DNA from: Ypsolopha sequella
Lineage: Eukaryota > Arthropoda > Insecta > Lepidoptera > Ypsolophidae
DNA length: 64,000 nt
Direction: 5' to 3'
Assembly (NCBI GenBank): GCA_934047225.1
Contig: CAKOHE010000084.1
Coordinates: forward strand, 1-64,000
Shown: positions 43,701-58,700 of the stretch, in pieces
Position numbering within the stretch: position 1 is the first letter of the stretch
Layout of the letters: each line of letters starts with the position of its first letter
Position numbers and translations under genes: made by a program
Notes under the pieces: generated by a model
What the model was told of the DNA's origin: nothing
Database searches by the model: none
The model's input: the letters and a program-made list of their open reading frames with translations, nothing else

Positions 43701-46700
43701 AAAAGAGGCATTACGGTTAACAATTACCTAGATTAGAAAATGAAGGTTTAACATTTGGTCAGTTTTTTTTTTGTGGTAGTAGTGTTAGTAATTGCTAAAA
43801 TTAAACTTATTTATTAATATTAAAAAAGTGAAAAGAGGGTGTATACTGCATTAGAAGTGAGTGTGTGTAATTAAGTGTATTATGTATGAGTGTGATTGTG
43901 ATATAAGTTGAGTGTATGTGTGTGCGTGTTACACTAATGTAAGTAAATTGTATAACTTTGACAATTACCCCTTAGAATTAAAATTTAGAATAGAAAGAGC
44001 ATGTCAATGAGGGCTTTTCATGACAGCTCTTAGTCAAGTTTCACCAAAATGAACTAGATGGCGCTGACGTATGCTCTAATTTCAAAAATGTATGACGTAA
44101 CAAAATCTACTCTATGACAAGACCTAACCTTATATATTATAATAAAGATTTCAATATATTTAATATTATATAGTACTATTTTCCACATAAGCGTTAGAAT
44201 GTGGAAAAATCAATAATGAAATAGCATTAATTACCTAATTCTTTGGATAATGTAACTTAAATTAAACTTTAAATGTTTTGGTGCTAGAGTGTCTTTTTTC
44301 ACCAGCTAAAGTCTAACCCACAAAAAAAAAACCAGCCACTAAAAACAATATTTCTCCGCTAAAATGGGTTTCTAAACCACCAGTTTTAGTGCAAATTCCC
44401 TAAGTTGGCAACACTGAATCAGGAACCATAGAGTAGACTGTATATTTTTGACATGAGAGCATGCGTCAGCGCCGTCTATTGATCGCACTCTGAACTATTT
44501 TTTTTTTAATGCTGTCTGAAAAGCCCTCATTGGCTAGAGAAAATTTAATACATAGTAAACAAATGCGTAAATTAAAATATGATGAGAAATCGAATGGAAT
44601 TAATTATATAAAAAATTATTTAATATTGATTAAAAATGAGGTCGGAAATAAGTTTACCGCAGTGTACACAGGCCCTTATTCAGTGATAAGTAAGTGACGA
44701 AACAGCAAATGTTATTGTAAACATAAATGGAAAGCCTGTCACGGTACACAAGAACCGAACCCGACCTTATTACCATTAGAATAAGAAATTAATTCACTTA
44801 ATATTAAGGCACTTACTTGTATTGAATTAGTAGAATCATGTTACGATTCAGAAGGCTTTTGGTTTATATACAGTTAATTATTTAGTGTTAAGGTAAATAA
44901 AATAGAAAAGGTAAAAAAAAAAAATTTGTTCTAATTATTCAAATATTTTTTTTTTTTTTTTTTTTTAATGGGTAACATGTAGTGATGTAAGCACCAATTA
45001 ATATATAAGACAATGCACGGGTAATTAAGCGCGCACTTTCGTACATTAAGACGAACATGTAGCACGTCAGATAAATAACAAATATGATAAATAATACCAT
45101 CTTTTACTTATCGCCTCGATCTATATTACACCAGCAGTTTTGCTGTGCGTTGATATATCAGTCAGTCAGTCAGGACTTTGAATTATGTATGTACAAATGA
45201 GACAAAATTGACAATTATTTTATTGATATGGTTAACTATATAAAAAAAAGTTGGTATGTTAGCTAACCCATCGCATAAAGAAAGCATATTATCTTTTCCC
45301 TCTGTCAGTATTGTTCAAAATTCAAATCAGTATTTTTATAAAAAGATATTTTTACGATCGACTTGCGACTGAATCTACCATAATCATGGATGAATGAAAT
45401 GAAACCTGCATACTAGGTAACCAAGTACATGTCTAAGACAAATGACGAAGACTTTTTTTTATTTTTTTATTTTATTTTATTTTATTTGGGACTTCAACAG
45501 CACATACAGTTTTAATTATAATACAGAAAAAAGGAGTACAGTAAATATCGCCAGTAACAGAAATCCACCGTAAATACAGTTAACAATAATAATTAAACAA
45601 AAACATACATGGGTGACTTAATCTAGAGATTTAGGTATCATCGCTTAACAAAATCATGAGCACACAACATATATAGATATGTATAATATATATGTAAATA
45701 TAAATATATATACATAATATATACATATATATCAAAACATGTGTAAATAGACTATAATATATAAATAAATAAGAAATGAATAAATATTTAGAATAAAAGT
45801 ATTAAATGAATAAGAGACTACCTTGTAAGAGAAAGTGATTTTAGAATTCGCCTTTTGAAGGTATGTTTAGTACAATCAAAAGGATCAATGTTATGACACT
45901 TTTTATTATAATTTGAAAGAAGACGTAGTATTGGGGAATTTTGAGCATAGTTGGTGTTTACTCGGGGGACGCTAAACAGAAATTTCTCGGAATGGCGAGA
46001 CTTTATTACCTTATAACAGAGGCGATTATTGGTTGGCCCTTTTGTCCTTAGACGCGTAGTAATTGTAAAAAAAGCGCGCGGCGCAGCGCAGCTGATCTAA
46101 ACTTTTTTTCACGAAAGAAGTTCTGCGGATTAAGGCATTTTCGTATTTATTCATTGCAAATACGGTCTTAGACAGGAAACTTCGTGAAAATAATAATACA
46201 TGAGACGTGACGTGTTGACAGATACGCACACAGTTACAATGAAGTATTGCACACTCAAGCATTTACAGAGTTTTCGTAATGTATGTCGTTTTGAAAGGGG
46301 TAATAGAACTTTTGCATATCTTTACATGTTCTGTTTTAATACAATATTCGCAAATGGAGCGAATCCATTAAAATTTTGGTATAGGATGAGTTATTTACAT
46401 TTATGTACATTTTGCTTCAGTAGCGCCATCTAGTTCAACAATTTCAGATTGGTTTCCTCTTTTACCACCTTAAGCGTCAAACAATGAGGTTACGTGGCTA
46501 GGTGGTGAATTAAGAATTATCATACAGAATCCTTGTGGCAAATAATTTGTAGACCAGTGTCCAATCAATATGAAAATGTAGTGGTCACATCATATCTTCA
46601 CACAAGGAAGGTCTTGGATTACAAGAACTATAAACAAACAAAACAGGAACAAAGAGTGTAGGAGACCATTTCCCAAAGTGTGGGTCCCGACCCACCACAA

Positions 46701-49700
46701 GCTGGTTTCTAGTAGGTCGTGATGAAATTTAAATTCAGACCAACATACAATGTTAATCCGCCGCCGGACGTTTAGCTACACCATAGTAAAACCAGAACAG
46801 TAGTTTATCTTCAACCAAAGGTACATCGCGCGGCTAACATGTGTGCGTGCTAGTACGCACGAACTACAGTACGCACACAACAGCAATATCTTGGTATACA
46901 AGGTAGGCGCCAGTCGGGGTCACGCCGCGATCGCGCGCTCAGTCAAGTCTCTCGAACAAGCTGCCACGCCACGCGCCGCGCGTCACCGACCAATTCAAAT
47001 ATGTCGACAGTACGCAATCGAACACATTGTACTGTCTTCGGATGCCTCAATAATAATTCCTCAAATCCAGAATTATCATTCTTCTCAATACCTACTCAAC
47101 AAGAAAGGTGAATAAGAATTGATGGTATATATAAATAATAATGTGAAATGTAAACCGTATTTTCTTTGTTCACATTTAACATAGGTACTCATGATCATAA
47201 CCTGTGCTATGTTTGTTAATTATTCAAAGTGTTTTTAAACGTGGAGCTGATATGGTTGAAATCGCAAAGATTTTTTAATTTTAGACTAGGAGTCAATGTT
47301 TGATTAGATACTTAAATTTTATTATGTACTTTAATGAATTTAACTGATTAATTTAGGTAACAATTACAAAGATTTTTAAGCAAAGGCGTCGCCAGGGGTG
47401 GCAAGATGACATAAATTGTAGGTAAAATAAACTAATTTTAAGTTTTTAAGATAATCTTCTTGTGTTCCTCGCGAATTTTTCGACTACTTTATTATTAAAA
47501 TCTCAAAAGTTTTTCGAATCTCTAGGGGGGGACAGCTACCCCCTTCCCCCTTTGACGATGCCCATGTTTTTAAAGTAAAGTTCAGGAGCCAACTTTTTTT
47601 TTACAATAATTAAGATAAGCAAGTAAGATTTCTTTATGAGTTATAGTGTCTATATGTTTATTATGTATGATATGAATGTATGTTTGTTTGTAGTAGGTAT
47701 GTATGTTTGGATGTTTCACTACATCGTCGATTGATAGCTCATTTGTCATAATCGGCTTCAAAATATTTTAAGTATTGATTTTTTATTAGCTACGAACAAT
47801 GATACTAAACTAAAAGAAGGGACAACCCTGCAAAAGCAGGTATTTAAGTCTCGTACGGGGCGTGAGTTAAACTACTGTTCTGGTTTTACTATGGCTACAC
47901 GGATAAATGATGCAAATTTAAAGTTGAATATTCTCCACCTCTTTATTCACAGAGTCTCAGTGGGCCTTCAAATTGAAGGGCCTCAATCTCTGTGTGTTTT
48001 AAGTGGGTCGCTGTTAATGTAAGTTTAGGAACTACTGGTGTAGGGGGTTAGTTGTGCTTTACCTGAATGTATTTTAGTTCAGCAGGTGAGATGTGTGGAT
48101 CTTTCTCCGGTGACTCCTTTACAACCAGCTACCAATAGTTGTCCAGATAACGCCCAAAAGTCCTGAAATACAGCATTTTAATTTTAAAAAGACCATGCCC
48201 TTAGCATAATGTCTAATCGCCCGCAACGCATCTTACTTGAATCGCAGGTGCGAGGAGCGTGACATACTGTTTAATTGCAAAAACTTCGTGTCACGCTGCT
48301 CGCACTTGTGATCCAACTAAGTTGCGTCGCGCGCGATTAAACACTATGCTACAAATACATGACAACATTAAAAACTATGCTACGAGTACATGATAAAATA
48401 TCAGTAATAAAAAAATAAATAATAAAAATCATTTATTTCAGAACTAGGTTCCATAAAAAAAAAACAACATCATATTACACAGAAAAATACAAAAATGTCA
48501 CAAACAGTATGTAAATAAAATAAAATAAAATGTCAATAAAATTAAAACTCATAAAAAATCAGTGTAAAACAATTTTGATGATTAAACATTATTTGACCTG
48601 TAGTGTCGTCCAGTGATGGCTGATAGGACACCCGCACCTACCTCCCACTACCTTCAGAATAGTATTGCGGCTGCCGCACACTCTGTGCATAAGAGAGGCA
48701 ACTTTTTTGCGCATAATTGCGTAAAAATCTATAGTTCGCGCCTCAGCAAACATGCCGGACGCGCCGCAGCGCCACGGCAGCCCCAATAGCATCCTGAAGG
48801 CATTATTGTATTGCACCCGTAGAGCGTTGTAGGTCTTCTGCGTGTATCTCACCCACAGTCCGCTCGTGTAAAAAGATTGACAGAACGCCTTGAAGAGAGT
48901 AATCTTTACCTGTTCTGTACACCGAGAAAATCTACGGGCGAGCATATTGCTTCTGACCGCCAACGCTCTACGTTCGCGCTCGATGTCCTGGTCATCTTTC
49001 AGGTCCTTTGTCACAATGTGACCCAGATACTTGAACTGCTTGACTCTCGTCAATGCAGTCCCGTATAGCTCCACTGGGGGTACGTGTTGTGGGGAGCTGC
49101 TGCCCGCGGCGAAAACCAAGAGCTCACTCTTTTTGGTGTTGTACTTCAACCCATGAGTTTGTGCATAGGTTTCACACGCGTGCAACAGTTTCCTGAGCGC
49201 GCTGATCGACGGGCTCAGCAGCACCATGTCGTCCGCATAACTGATGTTGTTGACTTTGACGCCATCAATTGAACATCCCGCATGCATGCTGCTGAGCCCT
49301 CGGATCAGCTGGTCCACATACAGGTTGAAGAGCCTGGGAGAGGTCAATCTCCCCTGCCTCACCCCGCACTCCAACCTGTACTCCTCCGAGCGCTCCTCCC
49401 CCCATCGGACGTAGTTCACCTGGTTTTCATACCAGTGCCTGAAGATGCCAGTGAGCTCAGACGGAAGATTCACTCCATCCAGCTTGTCCCATAGCACTGG
49501 ATATGACACCAAATCGAAAGCTTTAGACAAGTCTAAGAAGCACGCATAGACTGGCGTGCTCATGTCCGTATAGTACCTGACGGTGTGCTTGAGCGCCATG
49601 ATGGCACTTTCTGTTGACAAGTCTGCCCTAAACCCGAACTGAGCGTCGTGCAGACTAATATGCTCATCTAAGCGCTTATCAAGCACACCATCAAGTGCCT

Positions 49701-52700
49701 TAGCTGTTATTGTAGCTAACGAGATGGGTATTACGATTATGGTAACTAATACCATACATACTCAAGCCTGTCTCCGAGAGGGATAGGCAGAGACTACAGA
49801 CTTCTATCTCCTACGATCCAGACACAACTTATTTTGTACACTTGCCACTTGCTGACTGTAAAGGACCGGCGATAAGACTAATCTATCACGCTGGCGTTGG
49901 GACGTAAAATCGTGGCGGAAAAGAGGGTAATACGAGTGTTCTAGTTGCACTCGGGGATATACCCTGTAAATTTTGCAATATGGGCAGGTCTTTTTTTGGC
50001 GCATATATTTCTTTGGAACAGTTGTTCAGTCAGTATAGATTACGTGTTTTCATCTAAGGGACGACATGTTAATGTAGGTAGAGGTATGGGAAAGCATATA
50101 GGTAAATTCACGAGTTGTGTTGACAACTGGATAGCTTAGTTGGTAGAGAAATCGCCCGGTAAGCGAGAGGTCCCGGGTTCGAATGCCGGTTCAGAGCTCC
50201 TCACATTACTTTTCTACTGCGTTTCTATACCGCAATGATTTAATGTTAATACGTATTTGTATAAAATATTGACATTAAACTCACCGAAGACATAGAATAT
50301 CCCCGGCCAGCCAGTGTAGTGAGCTAATAGGGAGCAGACCGTCATGGAGACGACAGTGCCGGCGTAGCTGCCGCTGAACGCGAACGTTGCGAGTCTCGCA
50401 CGCTCGCCGCTCGGCGCCCACACCGCATGTATGCACGGGTACGTCACACCCTGGACAGAGAATATAAAGTATTACTACCATAGAACACATACTACGTAAA
50501 GAAGCGACACTCACCTCCCCGCGCGAGTTTATCGTCCCCCGCAAGTTAGTGGCAAATCTGGAGGCAGGCAGAGCTCGAGTACCACTCGTTCGTTGCGCGC
50601 GTATTTTGTTTTGTTTTGTTTTATTACGATACTGATTTTTGGCAATTATGTAATTTTGTAAGTTAAGTTTTTGCTCGTACATTATGTTGCCGGCAAAATC
50701 CGATTTAGGGACAAATTATTTTGCTTTGTTAGTTATATTGTTTGTTACATACAAGTGAAGCTAATAAAAGCGTGTTGAAAATCATCGGTGAAACGTGGGT
50801 GTAAGAGTATTGACTATAAGCTGCACTTCACAGTCCATACTAAAAAGCACCTCTGACTCCTCTGAAAGGATTCGTGTTGTGACATGACGATGTTTAAATT
50901 TTACTCATATAAAATTCGCGCGTTGCGCCAGCGCAATGTCGAACAATCGCCGCCGCGCCGTTGCGGCATCATAAAGGGAAGGGCCATTGATCCCATTTGG
51001 ACAGACGGGAAGTCGTTTGAAGTATTCATCTAATTTACTTTTAAAGTAATGAAGAAGCGGCGTGGTAACTCAGGGGTAGAACGCTGGCCTCTCAATCTTG
51101 AGATCCAGTTTCAATCCCCGGTCGGGCATGCACCAATGATTTTTTCGGAATTTACATAATGTGCATAGTATTTGATAATAGGTAGGTACTTACCACTTAC
51201 TGTAAGGTGAAGGAAAACATCGGGAGGAAACCTGCATGTCCTAAAAAGCATGTATTTGTGCCCGAAGTACGGCGATAGAGCTCACCACCCATCACGTTGG
51301 GACGTAATATTTGTAGGTGAAACGCGGATGTACCGAGTGTGGACTGTGACTTGCATTTCAAGGTTCACACTCGGAACACCTCTGACACCCCCTTGGGCAT
51401 TTAGATCGTGACGATATATATATATATTTTTAATACAAATTAATGCATGGGGAACCAGAACTAGGACCTAGGGATTAACTACACTAAAATTTAGGAAGAG
51501 AATCATAAGTTGCTGACTTATAATGTTATCCCTCTCGATCGACGACGCTTACACGCTTGCTGCCAGCCCTAGTCTAGCTCACGCACACACACAAGCGTGT
51601 GCGGACAAGCCAGTGCGCGTGTGTATAGTGTAGGTAAATAACTTGAGCGAAAAGTATGAAGTGTCGGAGGTGTGCCCTGGATATATGCAGGGAGAGTTGG
51701 CATAAGTAGTGGTTGGGGTACGTAGAAATTATGTAGGATCTCTTTCATACGTGGAATAAATACGCTAAGGTAGCCATTGGTTTTACTACTGTTGACATAC
51801 CTCAAACAGTCCCTCAACGACCCTGACAGCGATGAGCAGCCCCATGCTGGTATGCGCGAGCGGCGGCGTGAACAGCGTCAGCAGGGACGTATAGCGTCGA
51901 TGCCGATAGCGAACAACACCCTGGGGGGAAGACATAACTACTATAGCTAATCTAACTATCACGAGCTTCACGGATTTTCATTATACATATTTCAATGCAA
52001 TTGCTCGTAAAGGCCCACTTTTTATGCATCAAAACCGAACAGAAAGTCGATTATTTTGCCCTTTACTTTTTATACTTTTTTTTTTAAAACGTAGTATGAT
52101 ATCGGGCGTAAGAGCAATAAATTACTCGGCGAGTGTTTTAAATCGTCCTCGTAATTTATTCCTTTTCGCCCTTGTAGAATAAACTACTATTATTATGTCT
52201 TGTGCTCTCACTCGTTGAAAACGCAGTACACGTTCCATCACATTTGTCCGAGTATTATGCATATAGGGAATAATTTTTTAGTTATTAAAGTAAGTATAAA
52301 TTAATAATTTGATAATTTGTAATGTTTTAATTTAATCAATTTATTTATTATTCATTAATTTAATTTATTTTTAAGTTCTAAATAATATATATATTTTTTT
52401 TTATGTATTTCAATTTATCTTATTAATATTTTATTTTCCAATAATTAGTTTTAGTTTCTGTGTTATTTTTATTCTACCAATGTATTTTGCATGCCTTAGT
52501 ACATAACTTTTGTATGGCTTTATTGCAAATAAATGATCTTATCTTATCTTATCTTATCCATCCATCCATCAGCCTAGTAGGTCCACTGCTGGACATAAGC
52601 CTTTCCAGGACTTTGCCACTCCCGGCGGTAATCCTGAAAGAATTGCCCATACTCACACACGCTGGGCAGGCGGGTTGGTGAGCGCGGTGCCGGGACCCTC

Positions 52701-55700
52701 GCACCAGTGACGCCGCTGCCCGTCACCAGGCTGTTCCATATAAGGCCCGGCTATTAGGGATGGATATACCGCCATCCTAGTAAAAACCCGAAATAAAGTC
52801 CAAAACAACGAAGTTATATCCACAAAATTTCCGAGTGACCATAGACTTGTCAGAGTAACGTATGATTTAGAAACTAACTCGAAGAAAACTAGAACAAAAT
52901 TTGTCCATAAAAATAAAAACTTCACACCCATAGAGTCAGCATCTCTTAAAGATATGATGTTCGACAAGGTAGAGACACTAACTTCAAAGGACATGAATAC
53001 AAACTACAGGCAAACGGTAAAATCTATCAAGGAATGTATAGAAAGCTTGCCAAAGAGCAAAAACAAGAACCTTAATTTTATTACTAATAAATCGAATACC
53101 TGATAGACGAACGAAACAAATTAAAGATGAATTCCAACAGATCATGTGAACAAAAGAAACGATTGAAAAATCTGTATAAGAAAATAAGTAAGAAAATTAA
53201 AGAAAGTAAACATAAAATTAAATTAGAAATAATGGAAAAAGAACTAGAACTAAGAAGCTCAACCAAGCGCACTGCCAAAACATTCAGCAATCAGAAAGCA
53301 TGGATAAAATCTCTGTCTAAACATGATGGAAAAGAAATAACAAGTAGAAGCGAAATTTTCGATATAGCCACAGATTTTTATAAAAAACTTTATTCTAAAA
53401 AAGATAAAGTCTCAATAAATACACTCAACCAAACTTCGACTGAGGAAACGATTCCATATATTTTGAACAGGGAGACCGAATATGCAATCTTACAACTTAA
53501 AAAAGATAAATGCTCAGGAGAAGACGGAATCAGTAATGACACGATTATAGCTATGATTGAACCGCTTGTCCCACATTTTACTTACTTTTTCAACAACATC
53601 TTGAAACAGGAAATAATACCTGAGGATTGGAACGAATCACTTATTACATTACTATACAAAAAAGGAGATCCAGGTCGAATTGACAATTATAGACCAATTT
53701 GTCTACTTCCAACCGTTTACAAGATTTTCTCAAAAGTTTTGCTCAACAGAATGGCTAATCAACTCGAACATCAACAACCTAAAGAACAAGCTGGTTTTCG
53801 AAAGGGCTTTTCTACTATTGACCACATCTTTACATTAAATCAAGTAATAGAGAAATATAGAGAATACAACAAAACGCTCTATATAGCGTATGTGGATTAC
53901 ACCAAAGCTTTCGACTCCGTGTCACACTCATGTCTCTGGAAAAGCCTTATAGAACAAGGGGTTCATGCAAAATATGTAAACCTCTTAAAGGCTATATATA
54001 AGGAAGCCCAAGCAAAAATCAAACTGGAGAGAATAGGTACCGCTTTTCCGATAGAGAGGTGTGAAACAGGGAGATCCAATCTCACCCAAACTATTTACAG
54101 CTCTACTTGAGTCAATTTTTAGAAACTTGGATTGGGGAAACGTTGGCTTCGGAATAAATGTAAACGGAGAAACTTTGACACACCTGAGGTTTGCGGATGA
54201 CATTGTGATTCTAGCTGAAAACCATCGAGCTCTAGAAAGGATGTTAGCATCCCTTGATACTGAGAGTCGTAAAGTTGGGCTCCACATGAACCCTTCAAAG
54301 ACTAAGGCAATGACAAACGGTGTAGAGCAACTCATACAACTATCCAGCGGTACGATAGGATACGTAAAAGACTACGTTTATTTAGGCCAAAATATATCTT
54401 TTGAAGACACGCTTAACAAAGAAATTGATAGGAGAATAGCATCAGCTTGGAGAAGATGCTGGTCCCATAAAGATGTATTTAAAAGTGAACTACCGATACA
54501 CCTCAAGAAAAAAGTAATGGAAAACACCATAATACCTACTCTTCTGTACGGATGTCAATGCTGGCCACTAACAAAAAAAGTTGTCTGTAAAATACGAACG
54601 TTCCAACGAGGGACGGAACGATCGATGCTCGGTCTCAAGCTAAGGGATAGAGTGAAGAGCTCAGATATCAGGAAATTCACAAAAATCACAGACGCGGTAG
54701 GTATACTCTGCAGACTAAAGTGGAAGTGGGCCGGTCATGTCGCCAGAGTAAGTGATGGACGATGGAGCGAGCGAGTCCTTCACTGGTATCCGAGAGATGG
54801 ACGCCGGCTGCCTGGTCACCCAATGAGACGCTGGAGCGACAACATCACCGCGATAGCCGGAAACACGTGGACAAGACTGGCTCAAGATCGCCTAGAATGG
54901 CATAATATGGAGGAGGCCTTTTCCCAATTTTGGGTGTCCAAATAATATTTAATGCATGTATATTCAAATTCAATATTACTAATTTTATTATTAATTTTGC
55001 ATGAATTATATAATTTAAATTTATTTTGTGATTAATAATTTAAATTAAGGTGGTAAAGCCGTAAACAGAAATGAGCTCAGAATGTTAGATGGCGCCACGC
55101 TCTAAGAAACTAGGACAAATTAATGATTATATCTGTTATTGTTGCTTTTGGGTGTTAATTGAGTTGATATGCGGATAAAGCAATTTATTTCACGACGCTT
55201 TGGAGTGATAATAAATGTGAAATCCCTTTGCTTTTACTATACTTCCAAATGTTTCATAAATTCATTAGTTGTCAAACTAATACGCACACTAGTAAAGGCA
55301 GTTTTGCCAATGTGTGAGTTTATTCATTCATAAAAATCAAATCGATACAAAACGTAAAACGTTGCCGCTCCGTATTTTACCGCGGAAGCAGAGCGGCAAC
55401 GTATTGACTTTGCAAATTCAAATTCAAATTCAAATTCAAATTTAATTTATTTGTGATTATAAGTTTACAAATGGTGTTCAAACATAATATAAAGTCCTTT
55501 ATAATCTGTCATTTGACATGCAAATATAAAACAACTAACCAAATACAAAATACGAAATAAAAATTGAAACAAATAAACACACGAATGCTAAAATTACAAA
55601 TATTTAAAAAATGTCAGTATTTAATATAAATCTCAACGGTTAACAAACCTCACCTAAGAAATAATTATAAGTAGGCATGCCATTCATTACATTACACTTA

Positions 55701-58700
55701 AAATATTATAATGTTAAGTTACACAAACTTGTTTACAAATTCAACACAATAAAATAATATGTCCTGATTCAAAATAATAAAAATATTAACCTGTCATAGA
55801 TTTATCATTCAAAAATTCATTAACTGAATAGTACGCTTTGTCTATTAAAAAAGTCTTGAGTTGTTTTATAAAATCATTCATATTATTGAAATCCCGAATA
55901 AATTTAGGTATTTTATTGTATATAGAAGGTGCCATGGCAAATATACTGTTGTGAAAAAGTGAGGTTTTACATTTTACGAGGCGCAGACGATCACAGCGTC
56001 TTGCTCGTGTAACCAGTGGCGTGCACAGAACTTTTTGCTGGAAAAGCAAACAATTGGTCAAGAACAACAATAAAAAAAATACGAAAAAATTTAAATATCA
56101 CTTTGAAAAAAAAAATTTGTATGACGCCAGGGTAGACAATGTCTACCCTAGAGTGAAAATTTTCTATACAAACTTTTTTTTTTCAAAGTGATATTAAAAT
56201 GTTTTTATATTTTTTTTTACGATGTTCTTGACCAATTGTTTGCTTTTCCAGCAAAAAGTTCTGTGCACGCCACTGCGTGTAACATATTGAAAATACTCTG
56301 GGTGCGATCTTACAAAAATTGCAGTTTCATATATGTATAGCGCTGGTACTGTGAGTAATTTTAATTGCTTGAATTTTGGTACACAAGTGTCCGTTTTTCG
56401 CAACCTACAGATAGCCCTTATGCATCTTTTTTGGGACCTTAGTACCGTCTAGATGCCAGTAGCGTTTCCCCAGAATATTATCCCATATTTGGGAGTTGGA
56501 ACCACATATCCATAATAAACTGTGAGTACAAAGACGAAATATTAGATTATTATACAATTGTTGTCAGCATTGGTATGAAACAAACATTTATCAATATTTA
56601 GATAAAAAAACAAGATGATTTATTTATTACATATTCTTCACAGCGGGATTATATTGAACTAGCTTTTGCCCGCGGCTTCGCGTGCCTTCATTAATTTTTT
56701 GTATAGTCGTATCAATAATAATATTAATATATCGTCACGACATGAATCCCCGAAGGGGTGTCAGAGGTGTTCCGTGTGCGAACTGTGAAATGCAAGTCAC
56801 AGTCCACACTCGATACACCCGCGTTTCACCGACGAATATATTACGTCCCAGTCCTGGTTTGGAGTATTTTTGATACTCATCATATCTAATTTGATCACCA
56901 TGGAAAGTATCTTTGGCGAGGCCGAAGACCGAGCCGCTTTTCTGATCGACACTATTTTTTGTTCTCTGAATTAAGGTGGGTCCGTCGGAATAATTAGCAA
57001 CTCGATTCGTGGTGGTTGAAATTTCGAACAAAATCATATTAAAATAAAGTCCTTATCAGCTCGCACTGCAACATGGCTGTTATGTCAGTCGCTGCGGCTG
57101 ACAAGTGCGAAAATAGTGTGTTTTTAATTTATTTTATCTAAAATAAAATTAATTTCCAAGAACTGAGAAAACCAAATCATTTTATAATATTTTGTCTAGA
57201 AGTTTATAAATTTTCATACTGTTTCGATAAAAACTGCAGCAGTTATGTTGTTACAACTGAACAAAAAATAAAAAAATAAGGGTAAACTTAGAATTTTATT
57301 GTTTCACTTCTGTATATTATAATGAAATTCAGGAAAAACCACATCACTATTGGTATCATGCAGATTACTATGTATTTTTCTGCTGTTGAAAAATGCTATA
57401 GTTACCGTATAAAATGGTTACAAAGTTACTTAGTTCAAGGTCGTTGACGTTGGTAGAAGCCTTAAGGTGGTAAAGCCGTAAACAGAAATGAGCTCAGAAT
57501 GTTAGATGGCGCCACGCTCTAAGAAACTAGAACAAATTAATGATTATACCTGTTATTGTTGCTTTTGGGTATTAATTGAGTTGATATGCGGATAAAGCAA
57601 TTTATTTCACGACGCTTTGGAGTGATAATAAATGTGAAATCCCTTAGCTTTTACTACACTTCCAAATGTTTCATAAATTCATTAGTTGTCAAACTAATAC
57701 GCACACTAGTAAAGGCAGTTCTGCCAATGTGTGAGTTTATTCATTCATGTACGGGCAAGCCGCACATTCTGCTGCGTTGGCTGTTTACTTAGCCGTCGTC
57801 GATCATCGCCCTAATTTCATCAGTTCACAATCGGTCACCGTCCATACCGCGTGTACTCATCAATCACTCATCAATATCAATTATACTTACGTGTGTTTGT
57901 CCAATAAATTCATAAAACTATCAAAACTTATCATTTATCAACCCCGCGATCGGTGATCGTACATGGTCCTTCGAACCGATTTTGAATCAGGACCTCGCGT
58001 CGCGAATTTAAAAATCAGTCCTGTCAAAAATCAAAATACTTGTCAAGTATCTATATCATACTATCAAGTGAACTCTTATCATATCAAGTGAATTATCATA
58101 CTATCAAGTGAACTCTTATCATATCAAGTGAACTATCATACTATCAAGTGAACTCTTATCATATCAAGTGAACTATCATACTATCCAGTGAACTATTATT
58201 ATATCAGTGAACTATTATTATATCAAGTGAATTATCAATCAAATATTATCAAGTTAACTATCATTATATCAAGTAATTATCAATCAAGTGGATCATACTA
58301 TCAACTAGCAGCATATCGAGCGTATCAAATCATCCGTCGAGGGATTGAATGACCTCAATCAATCAGCGCATCAGCATCAAGACTATCAGCATCAGGATCA
58401 CTCAGAATCCGCATCAATCAATATCAGCGTCAGCAGAGCAGCACCGAGTGCAGTAAAAAGCTCAAAACAACAAATCAAGTAAGATCTTTCCATTTATTCA
58501 TTGACTAACTTATAATTATCAACATGGAGGGACAAGATCTTTTAGATAATCAAAAACTTATCAAGCAAGAGTTGGAAAAACTCCTATCAAACTTTAAGAA
58601 GAATCCGAAGGAGCGGAAATCTTCTGAAGACTACTTTAAAAGGAAGCTCAGTACCCTCGAAAGATACTGGGACGACTTTCAAGCCAATCACAGTAAGTTA